Positions 1 through 8,573 are shown, numbered from the stretch's first letter. The stretch is 64,000 nt of DNA from Streptomyces sp. NBC_00659 (GCF_036226925.1 NZ_CP109031.1:1364001-1428000), one strand, 5' to 3'. Notes: generated by a model not told the origin, from the sequence alone. Numbers and translations are program-made.

Positions 1-1250
1 CTTCTCGCTCCGCGGTCGCGCGTGCCGCACTGACCTGTTCCGCCGTCTGCGCGGCCGGTCTGCTGGCCGCGGCGCAGAGCCCGGCCACCGCGCTCGCCGA
101 CGCGGGCCCCGGGGCGCCTCGGCCCGCCGCGCCGCCGCCTTCGACGCTCTATCAGCAAGGCACACAGGTACGGCCCCGGGCCGGCGCACCCGAGGTCCCC
201 GACGTCTCCGCGCTGTCCTGGGTGGTGGCCGACGCCCGCACCGGCGACGTCCTCGGCGCGCACAACGCCCACCGCAGACTGCCGCCCGCGAGCACCCTCA
301 AGACCCTGTTCGCCCTCACCGTCCTGCCGACCCTGCCCGGCACCACCCTGCACACCGTCAGGGAGCCGGAACTGGAAGGCATCGGCGCGGGCAGCAGCAT
401 GGTCGGAGTGGCCGAGGGAATCACGTACCGCGTGGCGGACCTGTGGCGCGGTGTCTTCCTCAACTCCGGCAACGACGCCGTGCACGTGCTCGCCTCGATG
501 AACGGCGGCTGGACAAGCACCGCCGCCCAGATGCAGGCCAAGGCCCGCTCCCTCGGCGCGAACGACACCCACGTCGTCTCGCCCGACGGATACGACACAC
601 CCGGGCAGGTCTCGTCGGCGTACGACCTGGCGGTGTTCGGACGGGCCGGACTGCGCAACCCCGACTTCGCCCGGTACTGCTCCACCGCCGAGGCGATGTT
701 CCCCGGCGAGGGCAGCTCCACGTACGGGATCCAGAACACCAACCGGCTGCTCACCGGCGCCAACGGGGTGGAGCGGTACCCGGGCCTGATCGGTGTCAAG
801 AACGGCTACACCACCAACGCGGGCAACACCCTGGTCGCCGCCGCCAAGCACGGCACGCGTACCCTCGTCGTCACGGTGATGAACCCTCAGGCGGGCGGCG
901 GACCGGCCGTGTACGAGGAGGCGCGCTCGCTGCTCGACTGGGGCTTCGCGGCGGCCGGACGTGTCGATCCCGTGGGGACGCTGCTCGACACACGTGCCGT
1001 CCCCGCGGCCGGACCCTCCGCCCCCGCCGGACCCGCCGCGCGCCCCGGTCGCGCGGCCCGGCCCGCCACCACCGCCCGGCCCGGCACCGCCCAGCCCGTG
1101 AACAGCGCAGGGCCGATGGCCGCCGCGCCCCCCGAGGACCAGGGGCTCGGCTGGTCCGGCGCGGCCGAGATCGCCGGTGCCGCCGTGCTGGGGGCGGCGG
1201 GCGTCGCACTGGCCCTGCGGCTCAAGGCGGGCCGGGCGGGGCGCGGCTGA
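1..1250 (+). CDS. D-alanyl-D-alanine carboxypeptidase (S11 penicillin-binding protein), 5' partial
   Basis: Low-molecular-mass penicillin-binding protein that would trim the terminal D-Ala from peptidoglycan stem pentapeptides outside the membrane. The open frame runs in from the left edge (codons begin at base 3). The first visible residues form the end of a signal peptide with an Ala-Leu-Ala cleavage site, so the true start lies upstream. The three active-site motifs are present in order: STLK (SxxK, serine nucleophile), SGN (SxN) and KNG in place of KTG. An Ala/Pro-rich linker follows, then a C-terminal hydrophobic helix ending in basic residues, which would anchor the catalytic domain to the outer face of the membrane. 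KNG for KTG occurs in some actinobacterial S11 peptidases. The last 364 bp overlap the convergent mannosyltransferase frame on the other strand. Confidence 0.88.
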   Translation, partial: SRSAVARAALTCSAVCAAGLLAAAQSPATALADAGPGAPRPAAPPPSTLYQQGTQVRPRAGAPEVPDVSALSWVVADARTGDVLGAHNAHRRLPPASTLKTLFALTVLPTLPGTTLHTVREPELEGIGAGSSMVGVAEGITYRVADLWRGVFLNSGNDAVHVLASMNGGWTSTAAQMQAKARSLGANDTHVVSPDGYDTPGQVSSAYDLAVFGRAGLRNPDFARYCSTAEAMFPGEGSSTYGIQNTNRLLTGANGVERYPGLIGVKNGYTTNAGNTLVAAAKHGTRTLVVTVMNPQAGGGPAVYEEARSLLDWGFAAAGRVDPVGTLLDTRAVPAAGPSAPAGPAARPGRAARPATTARPGTAQPVNSAGPMAAAPPEDQGLGWSGAAEIAGAAVLGAAGVALALRLKAGRAGRG

Positions 1251-2545
1251 CCCACCGGCAGCCACAGCAGCAGCCCGAGTGTGATCCACGTATAGGTGTT
1301 GCTGCCGAGGAAGCCGTCGAGGCCCGAAGCGTCGTCGAACCACAGCCACACCACGCTGCTGCACAGCACCGCGTACAGGGCCGCCGCGACTCGCAGCCGG
1401 CGCCGCCGCAGCAGCACGGCGAAGGACGGCAGCAGCCAGACGAGGTGGTGCACCCAGGTGATCGGGCTGACGAGACAGGCGGCCAGCCCGGTCAGGGCGA
1501 AGGCGGCGATCCAGTCCTCGTCGGCGAGAGCACGCCAGGTCCGCCGCGCCCAGACGCACAGGAGCAGCAGGGCCAGCGTCGCCCACAGCGCCCTGCTCGG
1601 CTCCTGCGGTGCCACGAGCCGTGCCAGCACCCCCTGAAGCGACTGGTTGGAGACATAGTCCAGACGCCCGATGCGGGTCGTGTCCCACAGCGCGTCGGTC
1701 CAGTAGAAGCGCGAGGCGTCCGGCATCGCCCAGGCCGCCAGGGCGGTCGCCGCCCCGGCGACGGCCGTGGCGACACCGGCGGCCCTCCGGCGGCGGCCGA
1801 GCAGCAGCAGCACGATGAACAGCGCCGGGGTGAGCTTGACCGCCGCGGCGAGACCGATACCGACGCCCGCCCAGCGGCCCCGCCCGCGCGACAGCAGCCA
1901 GGCGTCGCTCAGGACGAGGGCGAGCAGCACCAGGTTGACCTGGCCGAAGCTGAAGGTGTCGCGGACCGGTTCGAGCAGGGCCAGCAGACAGGCCGCCAGA
2001 GCACAGCCGAACCAGCGGTAGCGGCGCAGTTCGGGCCCGACCAGGATGCCCGTGACCAGCGTGAGCGCGGCGAGGTTGAGCAGCAGGGCGGCGGCGATCG
2101 CCGTGTGCAGCCCGACCAGGGCCATCGGCAGCATGCCGAGAGCCGCGAACGGCGGGTAGGTGAAGCCGTACGTCGTTCCCGGCACCCGGTAGTCGTAGAT
2201 GCTGCCGCCGTGGTGGACCCAGGTGTCGACCGCCCCGTAGTACACGCGCAGGTCGAACCAGTCGCGCAGCAGGGGCACGGTGGCTGTGAACACGCCGACG
2301 ACGACGGCCAGTCCGAGGACGAGGAGGAGTCGCCGGCGGTCGGTGGCGAGCAGCGCCGCCATGCCACCGGAGAGCCGCCCGGCGCCCGGCGTTCTCGCTC
2401 CCGTCGTGCCCGTCACCGTGCCACTCGTGCCGCTCGTGCTCTTCGTGCCGCTCGTGCTCATCGCCCTCGTCCCGATCGCCCCGCTCGTCTCCCCCGTACC
2501 ACTCGTTCCGCCCGGGTCCGTGCCGCGCTCCGTGCCGTCCGTCAT
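887..2545 (-). CDS. GT87-family polyprenol-phosphate mannosyltransferase-like membrane protein
   Basis: Multi-span GT-C glycosyltransferase of the GT87 (DUF2029, alpha-1,2-mannosyltransferase) type. It would move sugar from polyprenyl-phosphate-mannose onto an extracytoplasmic glycan. After a Ser/Thr/Gly-rich N-terminal stretch of about 60 residues come about 10-11 hydrophobic segments; the first loop carries the family's aromatic, acidic FDLRVYYGA region and a YPPFAAL motif. The start overlaps the stop of the upstream mannosyltransferase gene (ATGA), so the two are probably translated together. After the last membrane span the frame continues for about 120 Ala/Pro/Arg-rich residues that are exactly antisense to the carboxypeptidase linker. 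That tail is unlike a normal family C terminus and may be fortuitous. Confidence 0.75.
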   Translation of the reverse strand: MTDGTERGTDPGGTSGTGETSGAIGTRAMSTSGTKSTSGTSGTVTGTTGARTPGAGRLSGGMAALLATDRRRLLLVLGLAVVVGVFTATVPLLRDWFDLRVYYGAVDTWVHHGGSIYDYRVPGTTYGFTYPPFAALGMLPMALVGLHTAIAAALLLNLAALTLVTGILVGPELRRYRWFGCALAACLLALLEPVRDTFSFGQVNLVLLALVLSDAWLLSRGRGRWAGVGIGLAAAVKLTPALFIVLLLLGRRRRAAGVATAVAGAATALAAWAMPDASRFYWTDALWDTTRIGRLDYVSNQSLQGVLARLVAPQEPSRALWATLALLLLCVWARRTWRALADEDWIAAFALTGLAACLVSPITWVHHLVWLLPSFAVLLRRRRLRVAAALYAVLCSSVVWLWFDDASGLDGFLGSNTYTWITLGLLLWLPVGQPRPARPALSRRASATPAAPSTAAPAISAAPDQPSPWSSGGAAAIGPALFTGWAVPGRAVVAGRAARPGRAAGPAGAEGPAAGTARVSSSVPTGSTRPAAAKPQSSSERASSYTAGPPPA

Positions 2546-3948
2546 GCCGTCGGCTCCAGTCCCGGTGCCTGCGGCTGTGCCGCCTGGCGAGCCTGCAGGA
2601 GCACGACGAGGGCGAGCAGGCCTCCGGAGACGGCGAGGATCACCTGTCCGGCGTCCGCGGGCGACCCGCTGGGCAGCACCGCCAGCGCGAGCACCGCGCT
2701 GGCCGCCGCGACCCGGCCGCGCACCGAACCCGTCGGCGCCGCCGCCGCGATGAGGAACAGGCCCCACAGCGCGTACCACGGCCGGATCGCCGGACCGAAC
2801 AGCGCCACCGCGGCCAGGCTCAGGCCCAGCGCGTAGACCGGGTGCGGGCGCAGCCGCAGCCATATGAACAGCAGCAGTCCCACGGTCACCACGAGTCCCG
2901 CGGCGTGCCAGACGGGCATCGCGAGCGGCGCGAGTCCGCTGCCGAGCTTCTGGAGCAGGGCGCCGGTGGCGCGCCCGAGGACGCTGGTGGGTGACCAGTT
3001 GTGCGGTGAGACAGGGGTCTTCAGGGCGGCTATCCAGCCGTAGCCCGTACCGGCCACCGCCGTCGCGGCGACGGTCGTGGCGGCCGCGACCACGACGGTG
3101 GTCGCCGTGGCCCGCGCGATGCCCCGGCGCCCCTGCCCGCGCCCGCGCAGCGCGATCACCGCCACCAGGCCGAGCGCGGCGGGCGCCTTGACGAGGGCCG
3201 CAAGGGTGACCAGGACGATGCCCGCGACGGGCCATCGGCCGCGCGCGGCCACCAGGCCGACGCCGAGCAGCCCGAGCATGATGGCGTCGTTGTGCGCGCC
3301 GGCCACCAGGTGCAGCAGGACCAGCGGGTTCAGCGCGCCCAGCCACAGCGCGGCGGCCGGATCGGCGCCGCTGTGCCGGGCGAGGCGGGGCAGGGCCGCC
3401 GCCATCAGGGCGACACCGAGCAGGGCCACCACACGCATGCCGAGGAGTCCGGCAGGTATCTCCCCGCGGGTCAGCGACGACAGTCCGCGGGCGACGGCGA
3501 GGAAGACCGGGCCGTACGGGGTCGTCGTCGTCTGCCACACGGGCGCCACCTCCTCGGCGAGCGGGCCGCCGAGCCGCGCGGGGCCGTAGGCGTAGACGTC
3601 GATGTGGGCGTCGACCATGGCGCCCTGCGCGAGATAGCTGTAGACGTCCCGGCTGAAGAGGGGCGGCGCGAGCAGCAGCGGTGCCGCCCAGGTGGCCAGG
3701 ACGAGCAGCAGGGAACGTGGGGTCGGCGGTTTCGGACCGCGCACGACGGTGCCCAGCAGCGCCCAGGCGGCTATCAGCAGGACGACACCGAAGTACACCC
3801 CGACCAGGCCCAGTACGGCCCGCCCGGACCCGGGGGCGAGGAGGTCGCGCGCGGGCAGGGCCCCCGCGGTCTCGCCGCCCAACGCCAGGACGGCGGAACC
3901 GGCCAGGCCCAGAGCCTGGCAGCGGCGGAGATCGACGGGGAAAGCCAT
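2542..3948 (-). CDS. mptB: Polyprenol phosphomannose-dependent alpha-1,6-mannosyltransferase (MptB-like)
   Basis: A 468-residue GT-C membrane enzyme resembling mycobacterial/corynebacterial MptB, which extends alpha-1,6-mannan cores from polyprenyl-phosphate-mannose. About 12-13 hydrophobic segments are visible. The segment SRDVYSYLAQGAMV and the following TTTPYGPVF are typical of the extracytoplasmic catalytic loop; later TPVSPHNWSPTS and IRPWYALWG are also characteristic. The ATG at 3948 is preferred over the in-frame GTG nine bases upstream because GGAG sits 8 bases before it. It is first in a two-gene operon with the GT87 gene. Streptomycetes make mannosylated proteins and lipids, so the acceptor could be a lipoglycan or a secreted protein; this is inference. 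Confidence 0.78.
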   Translation of the reverse strand: MAFPVDLRRCQALGLAGSAVLALGGETAGALPARDLLAPGSGRAVLGLVGVYFGVVLLIAAWALLGTVVRGPKPPTPRSLLLVLATWAAPLLLAPPLFSRDVYSYLAQGAMVDAHIDVYAYGPARLGGPLAEEVAPVWQTTTTPYGPVFLAVARGLSSLTRGEIPAGLLGMRVVALLGVALMAAALPRLARHSGADPAAALWLGALNPLVLLHLVAGAHNDAIMLGLLGVGLVAARGRWPVAGIVLVTLAALVKAPAALGLVAVIALRGRGQGRRGIARATATTVVVAAATTVAATAVAGTGYGWIAALKTPVSPHNWSPTSVLGRATGALLQKLGSGLAPLAMPVWHAAGLVVTVGLLLFIWLRLRPHPVYALGLSLAAVALFGPAIRPWYALWGLFLIAAAAPTGSVRGRVAAASAVLALAVLPSGSPADAGQVILAVSGGLLALVVLLQARQAAQPQAPGLEPTA

Positions 3949-4095
3949 GGCCAACACTCCGCAAGCGTGTCAACGCCGGGTGGCCGGAAGGCGACGTGGC
4001 GCTCTCCGGGCGGGGTCAGGAGCGTGACCTCCGCGTGGTGGGACGCGTGACCTCCGTGCGGTGAGGCGCGTGACCTCCGTGTTCTGAGGCGCGCC

Positions 4096-5046
4096 TCAGA
4101 ACACCGACAGGCCGGTGAGGGTCGTGAAGCGGTCCAGGGCCGCCACACCGGCCACCGAGTTGCCGCGTTCGTCGAGACCCGGGCTCCAGACGCACAGGGT
4201 GCACCGGCCGGGCACGACGGCGATGATGCCGCCGCCGACCCCGCTCTTGCCGGGGAGCCCGACCCGGTAGGCGAAGTCGCCCGCGGCGTCGTAGGTCCCG
4301 CAGGTCAGCATGATCGCGTTGATCTGCTTGGCCTGGCTGCGGGAGAGCAGCCGGCCGCCGTCGGCCCGGATGCCGTGCCGGGCCAGGAATCCGGTGGCGA
4401 GGGCGAGATCGGCGCAGGAGGCGGCGATCGAGCACTGGAGGAAGTACTGGTCGAGCAGGTCCGGCACCGGGTTGTCGATGTTGCCGTACGAGGCCATGAA
4501 GTGGCCGAGTGCCGCGTTGCGGTCGCCGTTCGCGGTCTCGGAGGCGGCGATGTCCCGGTCGAAGCCGAGCTCCGCGTTGCCGCTCTCGGCCCGCAGGAAC
4601 TCCAGCAGGACGCCGGCCGCGTCGCCGGTCCGGGTCTGGAGCCGGTCGGTGACGACGAGGGCTCCGGCGTTGATGAACGGGTTGCGCGGGATGCCGTTCT
4701 CGTACTCGAGCTGGACCAGGGAGTTGAACGGGTTGCCGGAGGGCTCCCGCCCGACGTGCTCCCACAGGGCGTCGCCCTCGCGGGCCAGGTCGAGGGCGAG
4801 CGTGAAGACCTTGGTGATGGACTGCGTGGAGAACGGCTGCCGCCAGTCCCCCACGCCGTACACCGTGCCGTCGAGCTCCGCGACCGCCATGCCGAAGCGG
4901 CGTGGATCGCAGGCGGCCAGCGCCGGGATGTAGTCGGCCGGTCTCCCGCGTCCCGGCGTCTGCTCGATCTCGGTGGCGATGCGCTCCAGGATCGGCTGGA
5001 AGGTGTGGGAGGACGGGTACGGCGATTTCCCGGGCATGATCGCCAT
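4096..5046 (-). CDS. glsA: Glutaminase A
   Basis: Hydrolyses glutamine to glutamate and ammonia in the cytoplasm. The 316-residue protein has the length and motif order of the serine beta-lactamase-like glutaminases: STQSITK near residue 75-80 carries the nucleophile Ser and general-base Lys (SxxK), followed by NPFINAGA, a conserved Glu-rich stretch, the Tyr/Asn region around ASYGNIDN, and near the end GLPGKSGVGGG with the substrate-contacting backbone. Start at ATG 5046; another in-frame ATG lies nine bases in. It is a single gene with its own upstream region, separated from uppP by a strong hairpin. Short direct repeats of GCGTGACCTCCGTG lie just past its stop (about 4018-4082). Confidence 0.93.
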   Translation of the reverse strand: MAIMPGKSPYPSSHTFQPILERIATEIEQTPGRGRPADYIPALAACDPRRFGMAVAELDGTVYGVGDWRQPFSTQSITKVFTLALDLAREGDALWEHVGREPSGNPFNSLVQLEYENGIPRNPFINAGALVVTDRLQTRTGDAAGVLLEFLRAESGNAELGFDRDIAASETANGDRNAALGHFMASYGNIDNPVPDLLDQYFLQCSIAASCADLALATGFLARHGIRADGGRLLSRSQAKQINAIMLTCGTYDAAGDFAYRVGLPGKSGVGGGIIAVVPGRCTLCVWSPGLDERGNSVAGVAALDRFTTLTGLSVF

Positions 5047-5134
5047 TGTGCCGTCCGCCCCGTCGCGCGGCCCGGCGTCCTGGTCGGACGGGGTGCGGGG
5101 AACAGCACAGGAGACGGGGTGTGGGGAACAGCAC

Positions 5135-5171
5135 AGGGGGCGCGGAGCCGGAATCCGGCTTCGCGCCCCCT
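5135..5171 (-). terminator. Strong hairpin terminator after uppP
   Basis: A 17-bp stem (one G-U pair) closed by an AAT loop: 5135-5151 pairs with 5155-5171. It lies about 50 bp past the uppP stop and before the glutaminase start region. It can act as the uppP terminator. Confidence 0.8.
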
Positions 5172-5224
5172 GTGAGCGGACCGTTCATGCCCGGAGCCGG
5201 TTCGCACCGGCGCCGCGGGTGGTG

Positions 5225-6061
5225 TCAGCTCTCGAGGACTCCCGTGCCCAGCAGTCCGAAGAGCAGCACGCCGATGACGATGCGGTAGATCACGAAGGCG
5301 TTGAAGGAGTGCTTGGCGACGAACTTCAGCAGCCAGGCGATCGAGGCGTAGGCGACCACGAACGACACGACGGTGCCGGCGATCAGCGGAGCGGCGCCCA
5401 CGCCGGTGCCCAGGGCGTCCTTCAGCTCGTAGATGCCCGCGCCCGTGAGCGCCGGGATGCCGAGGAAGAAGGAGAGCCGGGTGGCGGCGACGCGGTCCAG
5501 GTCGAGGATGAGGCCCGTCGACATGGTGGCGCCGGAGCGCGAGAAGCCGGGAAAGAGCAGGGCGAGGATCTGGGAGCTGCCGACCAGCATCGCGTCCTTG
5601 AACGAGACGTCGTCCTCACCGCGCTTGTGACGGCCCATCTGGTCGGCCGCCCACATCACGCCACTGCCCGCGATCAACGAGCCCGCGACCACCCACAGCG
5701 AGGCCAGCGGACCCTCGATGAGCGGCTTGGCCGCGAGGCCCACGGCCACGATCGGGATCGTCGCGTAGATGACCCACCAGGCGAACTTGTAGTCGTGGCT
5801 CTGGCGCTCGTTCTTGTCGCGCAGGCCGCGGCCCCAGGCGGAGACGATCCGCACGATGTCCTTGAAGAAGTACACGAGCACGGCGGCGATCGCGCCGACC
5901 TGGATGACCGCGGAGAAGCCGACGACGGCGTCGTCGTCGACGGGGATTCCCATCAGGCCCTCGGTGATCTTGAGGTGGCCGGTCGAGGAGACGGGAAGGA
6001 ATTCGGTCACCCCCTCGACGACTCCGAGGACGACGGCCTGACCGACGTTGATGACGCTCAT
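5225..6061 (-). CDS. uppP: Undecaprenyl-diphosphatase (bacitracin-resistance protein BacA/UppP)
   Basis: Integral membrane phosphatase that converts undecaprenyl diphosphate to the monophosphate, recycling the lipid carrier for peptidoglycan and other wall glycans; extra activity gives bacitracin resistance. The 278-residue protein starts at MSVINVGQ and carries both signature regions: EGVTEFLPVSSTGH close to the N terminus (the conserved Glu-rich and Ser/His catalytic segment) and FPGFSRSGATMSTG in the middle (PGxSRS phosphate-binding loop). About eight hydrophobic spans are visible. The frame could extend 35 residues upstream, but that extension is Cys/Arg-rich and unlike the family, so the internal ATG at 6061 is taken. 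Confidence 0.93.
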   Translation of the reverse strand: MSVINVGQAVVLGVVEGVTEFLPVSSTGHLKITEGLMGIPVDDDAVVGFSAVIQVGAIAAVLVYFFKDIVRIVSAWGRGLRDKNERQSHDYKFAWWVIYATIPIVAVGLAAKPLIEGPLASLWVVAGSLIAGSGVMWAADQMGRHKRGEDDVSFKDAMLVGSSQILALLFPGFSRSGATMSTGLILDLDRVAATRLSFFLGIPALTGAGIYELKDALGTGVGAAPLIAGTVVSFVVAYASIAWLLKFVAKHSFNAFVIYRIVIGVLLFGLLGTGVLES

Positions 6062-6143
6062 GGGATCCAGTTCTGAAAGTTGGTCGACAGTGCTGTAGAC
6101 GGTGCAGGAGACAGTGTTACGTATCCACGAGGGCGCCCGACAC

Positions 6144-6518
6144 CTAGGTCCACAAAGCTTGCGCAAACGAGACCCCGGCGAACGCCGCGCCCAGGCCCGC
6201 CGTCACGCTCACGATCACGTTGGCGGCAGCGTAGAACGCCGCCCCTGTCTCGGTCAGCCGCAGGGTCTCGTACGAGAACGTCGAGTACGTGCTGAGCGCC
6301 CCGCACAGACCGGTCCCGATCAGCAGTTGCAGGTGTCCGGACACCTGCCCCGCCGAAACGGCACCGGTCAGCAGACCGAGGATCAGGCACCCTGTCACGT
6401 TCACGACGAGGGTGCCCCAGGGGAAGACCGTATCGTGCTTCCGCTGTACCGCCCGGTCGGTCAGATACCGCAGGGGTGCGCCGACCGCGGCGCCGATGAT
6501 CACCAGCAGCCAGTTCAC
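6144..6518 (-). CDS. crcB: Fluoride efflux channel subunit CrcB/Fluc (second copy)
   Basis: Small 124-residue protein with four transmembrane helices. It carries the Fluc/CrcB hallmarks: GAPLRY in helix 1, [13 protein letters not shown] (conserved Asn-x-x-Gly) in helix 2 and [15 protein letters not shown] (the S/T-rich, Phe-containing break in helix 3). Fluc channels are dual-topology dimers that expel fluoride passively. The GTG start overlaps the stop of the upstream DUF190 gene (GTGA). Two adjacent crcB genes usually encode the two opposite-topology halves of a heterodimer, which fits this layout. Confidence 0.92.
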   Translation of the reverse strand: MNWLLVIIGAAVGAPLRYLTDRAVQRKHDTVFPWGTLVVNVTGCLILGLLTGAVSAGQVSGHLQLLIGTGLCGALSTYSTFSYETLRLTETGAAFYAAANVIVSVTAGLGAAFAGVSFAQALWT

Positions 6519-6919
6519 AGCGGCGTCCCGCCTTCCCCCGCCGGGTCGCCGCCGGCCGGGCCGGAGACGTCATCGGGTGCGGCGCCGCGGCCTGTGTAGC
6601 GGATCACCTCACAGGGGTCGAGGACCACCAGACCCTCGGTGACCAGTTCGTCGAGCTCCGGCAGGAACGCCCGGACCCGCTCCTCGGTGTCCACGACGAT
6701 CACGGCCACCGGCAGGTCCTCGCTCAGCGAGAGCAGCCGCGAGGTGTGGACGAGGGAGGAGGCACCGAACCCCTCGATGCCCCGGAAGACGCTGGCACCC
6801 GCGAGGCCCGCGGCGTGGGCGCGGTGCACGATCTCGGCGTAGAGCGGCTTGCGGTGCCAGGTGTCGTTCTCGCCGACGAGGACCGTCAGCCTCAGGGCGC
6901 CGCCGGTCAGCCTTGTCAT
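6515..6919 (-). CDS. DUF190 domain protein
   Basis: A 134-residue soluble protein of the DUF190 family, which is often encoded beside crcB. Visible family features are [17 protein letters not shown] near the N terminus, [16 protein letters not shown], and the C-terminal [15 protein letters not shown]; the fold is PII-like. Its role beside fluoride channels is not established; a regulatory or ligand-sensing function is a guess. The ATG at 6919 is chosen because GGAGG lies 7 bases upstream and the codon overlaps the crcB stop (ATGA). The Asp/Gly/Pro-rich C terminus overlaps the next crcB by 4 bases, so all three genes are translationally chained. Confidence 0.85.
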   Translation of the reverse strand: MTRLTGGALRLTVLVGENDTWHRKPLYAEIVHRAHAAGLAGASVFRGIEGFGASSLVHTSRLLSLSEDLPVAVIVVDTEERVRAFLPELDELVTEGLVVLDPCEVIRYTGRGAAPDDVSGPAGGDPAGEGGTPL

Positions 6920-7392
6920 CGCCGCCTCCATGCCAGGGCGCGGCGGGCCGTCGTTGTCCCGAGCCACACCGCCGCGAGCGCCGCGCACAGGGTCGCGGCG
7001 AGATAGCCGAGCCCGGTGCCCGGGTGGCCGGTGCCGACCAGGTTCCGGATGTCGACGGCGTACGTGGAGAAGGTGGTGAAGCCGCCGAGGACCCCGGTGC
7101 CGAAGAAGGGGCGCGCGAGGCGGTGCACCGCCCGCATGTCGGTGATCAGCACCATGAGCACGCCGATGACGGCGCAGCCCACGACGTTGATCGTGAACGT
7201 GGTCCAGGGGAAGCCGCCGTCAGGCGTGGGCCACAGCAGTCCCGCGCCGTAGCGGGCCGAGGCGCCGATGGCGCCGCCCAGTGAGACCGCCGCGACGACC
7301 GGGCCCTGGCCGTGCCAAGGGGACGCCGGGCGCGCGGGCGCGCGTGCGGGAGCACCGGACTCGCCGACGCGCTCTGGATGCGGGACTGTCAT
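6916..7392 (-). CDS. crcB: Fluoride efflux channel subunit CrcB/Fluc (first copy)
   Basis: A 158-residue Fluc family member with an N-terminal cytoplasmic extension of about 40 residues, then four helices. Signature pieces are [26 protein letters not shown] and [16 protein letters not shown], matching the first, second and third helices of fluoride channels. It is the first gene of a three-gene minus-strand operon (crcB, DUF190, crcB) in which each junction overlaps by 4 bases. The ATG at 7392 follows an AGGAG at 8-base spacing. A conserved-looking structured leader lies immediately upstream (see riboswitch candidate). Divergence from the second copy supports a heterodimeric channel. Confidence 0.9.
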   Translation of the reverse strand: MTVPHPERVGESGAPARAPARPASPWHGQGPVVAAVSLGGAIGASARYGAGLLWPTPDGGFPWTTFTINVVGCAVIGVLMVLITDMRAVHRLARPFFGTGVLGGFTTFSTYAVDIRNLVGTGHPGTGLGYLAATLCAALAAVWLGTTTARRALAWRRR

Positions 7393-7440
7393 GTTCCGGG
7401 CTCCTACTCGCCGGGCCGGTGCGGGCGCACGGCATCGCAA

Positions 7441-7497
7441 GCAGGGACCGTTGGCGGCATCCGTGCCGCGGTTCGGGTACGGCGGGCCCCACCGCCG
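7441..7497 (-). promoter_or_regulatory. Candidate variant fluoride riboswitch (crcB motif)
   Basis: The minus-strand leader 48 bases before the first crcB start can be laid over the known fluoride aptamer architecture. A stem GGCGGUGGGGCCCGCC is followed by a short joiner, GAACCGC, a second hairpin (CGGC/GCCG-like arms around ACGGAU), then CAACGGUCCCUGC. The loop GGGGCC can pair with the downstream GGUCCC (one G-U pair), giving the expected pseudoknot. It departs from the consensus: GGUG replaces GAUG, and CAACGG replaces the usual UGAUGG. It may therefore be a variant or decayed aptamer, or a chance GC-rich fold. Confidence 0.4.
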
Positions 7498-7588
7498 CGC
7501 CGCGCTGCAAGATCGCGGCCGGTGACCAGGGTAACGCCGGGCACGCGGGCCGCGCACACCTGGCCCTTCCCCCGAAAGGCCCGGACGC

Positions 7589-8548
7589 TCAGCCGGTGGC
7601 GCCCGGAAGGTCACAGACCGCGAGGCCCCGTTCCCAGATGCTCCCGAGAATCAGCCGGCCGTCGCACTCGCAGACGCTGGTCACCATCCGGAACCGTGCC
7701 CTGCGGCTCTCCAGGTGGTGCAGGACGGCGCCGTCGTCGCCGACCGCGAGGACACCTGTGGTGCCCGGCGGTCTGAAGGGCGCGCGCACGGCGATCCGGG
7801 CCGCGGCGCGCCGGACGGCCGGGCCCCGGCGGTGCAGGTGTTCCAGGGCGCCGACTCGGGGGCCGGCCAGGGCCACCCAGATCGGGCCGTCCGGAGCGCG
7901 CCAGAGGTTGTCCGGCTGGCCGGGGAGGTCGTCGGCGAAGGTCTCGGACCGGCCCGCTCGCGGCCCGGTGAGCCAGTAGCGGACAAGCCGGAACGCGCCG
8001 GTCTCCGCGACGACGAGGAACGACTCGTCGGCCGAGGCGGCGAGACCATTGGCGAACTGCAGCCCCTCCAGGAGCACTTCGGGTTCCGTCTCCCCCGGGG
8101 CCAGACGCAGCAGACAGCCGGATGCGGTGTGTTCGACAAGATCGCCGATCCACTGCTTCAGGGGGTAACTCCGGCTGGAGACGGTGAAGTACACGGTGCC
8201 GTCCGAGAGGGCGACGACATTGCTGCAGAAGCGCAGCGGTACTCCGGCGACCTGGTCGGCGAGGACACGGACCACTCCGTCCTCCAGCCCGACCCGCAGC
8301 AGTCCCCGTTCGGCATCGCACACCAACAGGGCGTTGTCCGGCAGGAGTTCGAGGCCGAGCGGCCTGCCGCCCGTCTCGGCGACGACCCTGACACCGGTGC
8401 GGTCGGGGTCGCCGAGGCCTTCGACGCGTACGATGCGGCCGTCCTCCAGACCGGTCAGCACCCCGCCCCGGGAGTCGGCCACCACGTCCTCGGGGCCACG
8501 GCCGCCGAGCGACACCGCGCGCCGGGGCGAAAGGGCGGTGACCGCCAT
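7589..8548 (-). CDS. SMP-30/gluconolactonase/strictosidine-synthase-like beta-propeller protein
   Basis: A soluble protein of about 319 residues with repeated blades of the calcium-dependent SMP-30/strictosidine-synthase type (family hydrolases act on lactones or phosphotriesters). Visible blade signatures are GPEDVVADSRGGVLTG, GRPLGLELLPDNALLV, YFTVSSRSYPLKQW and the family's LQFANGLAASADESFLVVAE, DDLPGQPDNLWRAPDGPIWVA run that carries conserved Asn/Asp metal ligands. No signal peptide is visible. The start MAVTAL at 8548 is preferred to one seven residues upstream. It lies 25 bp after the ArsR gene on the same strand, so the two probably form a unit; the substrate is unknown. Confidence 0.8.
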   Translation of the reverse strand: MAVTALSPRRAVSLGGRGPEDVVADSRGGVLTGLEDGRIVRVEGLGDPDRTGVRVVAETGGRPLGLELLPDNALLVCDAERGLLRVGLEDGVVRVLADQVAGVPLRFCSNVVALSDGTVYFTVSSRSYPLKQWIGDLVEHTASGCLLRLAPGETEPEVLLEGLQFANGLAASADESFLVVAETGAFRLVRYWLTGPRAGRSETFADDLPGQPDNLWRAPDGPIWVALAGPRVGALEHLHRRGPAVRRAAARIAVRAPFRPPGTTGVLAVGDDGAVLHHLESRRARFRMVTSVCECDGRLILGSIWERGLAVCDLPGATG

Positions 8549-8573
8549 GGTGTTGGACCCGTCTCCCACGCGC

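Noticed and set aside
443..2836. Long plus-strand frame over the mannosyltransferase
   Set aside because: Gln/Arg/Pro-rich composition and no family features; it is antisense shadow of high-GC genes.
887..3973. A single 1028-codon frame over the two mannosyltransferases
   Set aside because: Its first part is an Arg/Pro-rich shadow of the MptB gene; only the part from 2545 has membrane helices and family motifs.
4018..4082. GCGTGACCTCCGTG repeats as an operator or attachment site
   Set aside because: Three imperfect direct copies in a short intergenic gap with no symmetry; likely simple duplication.
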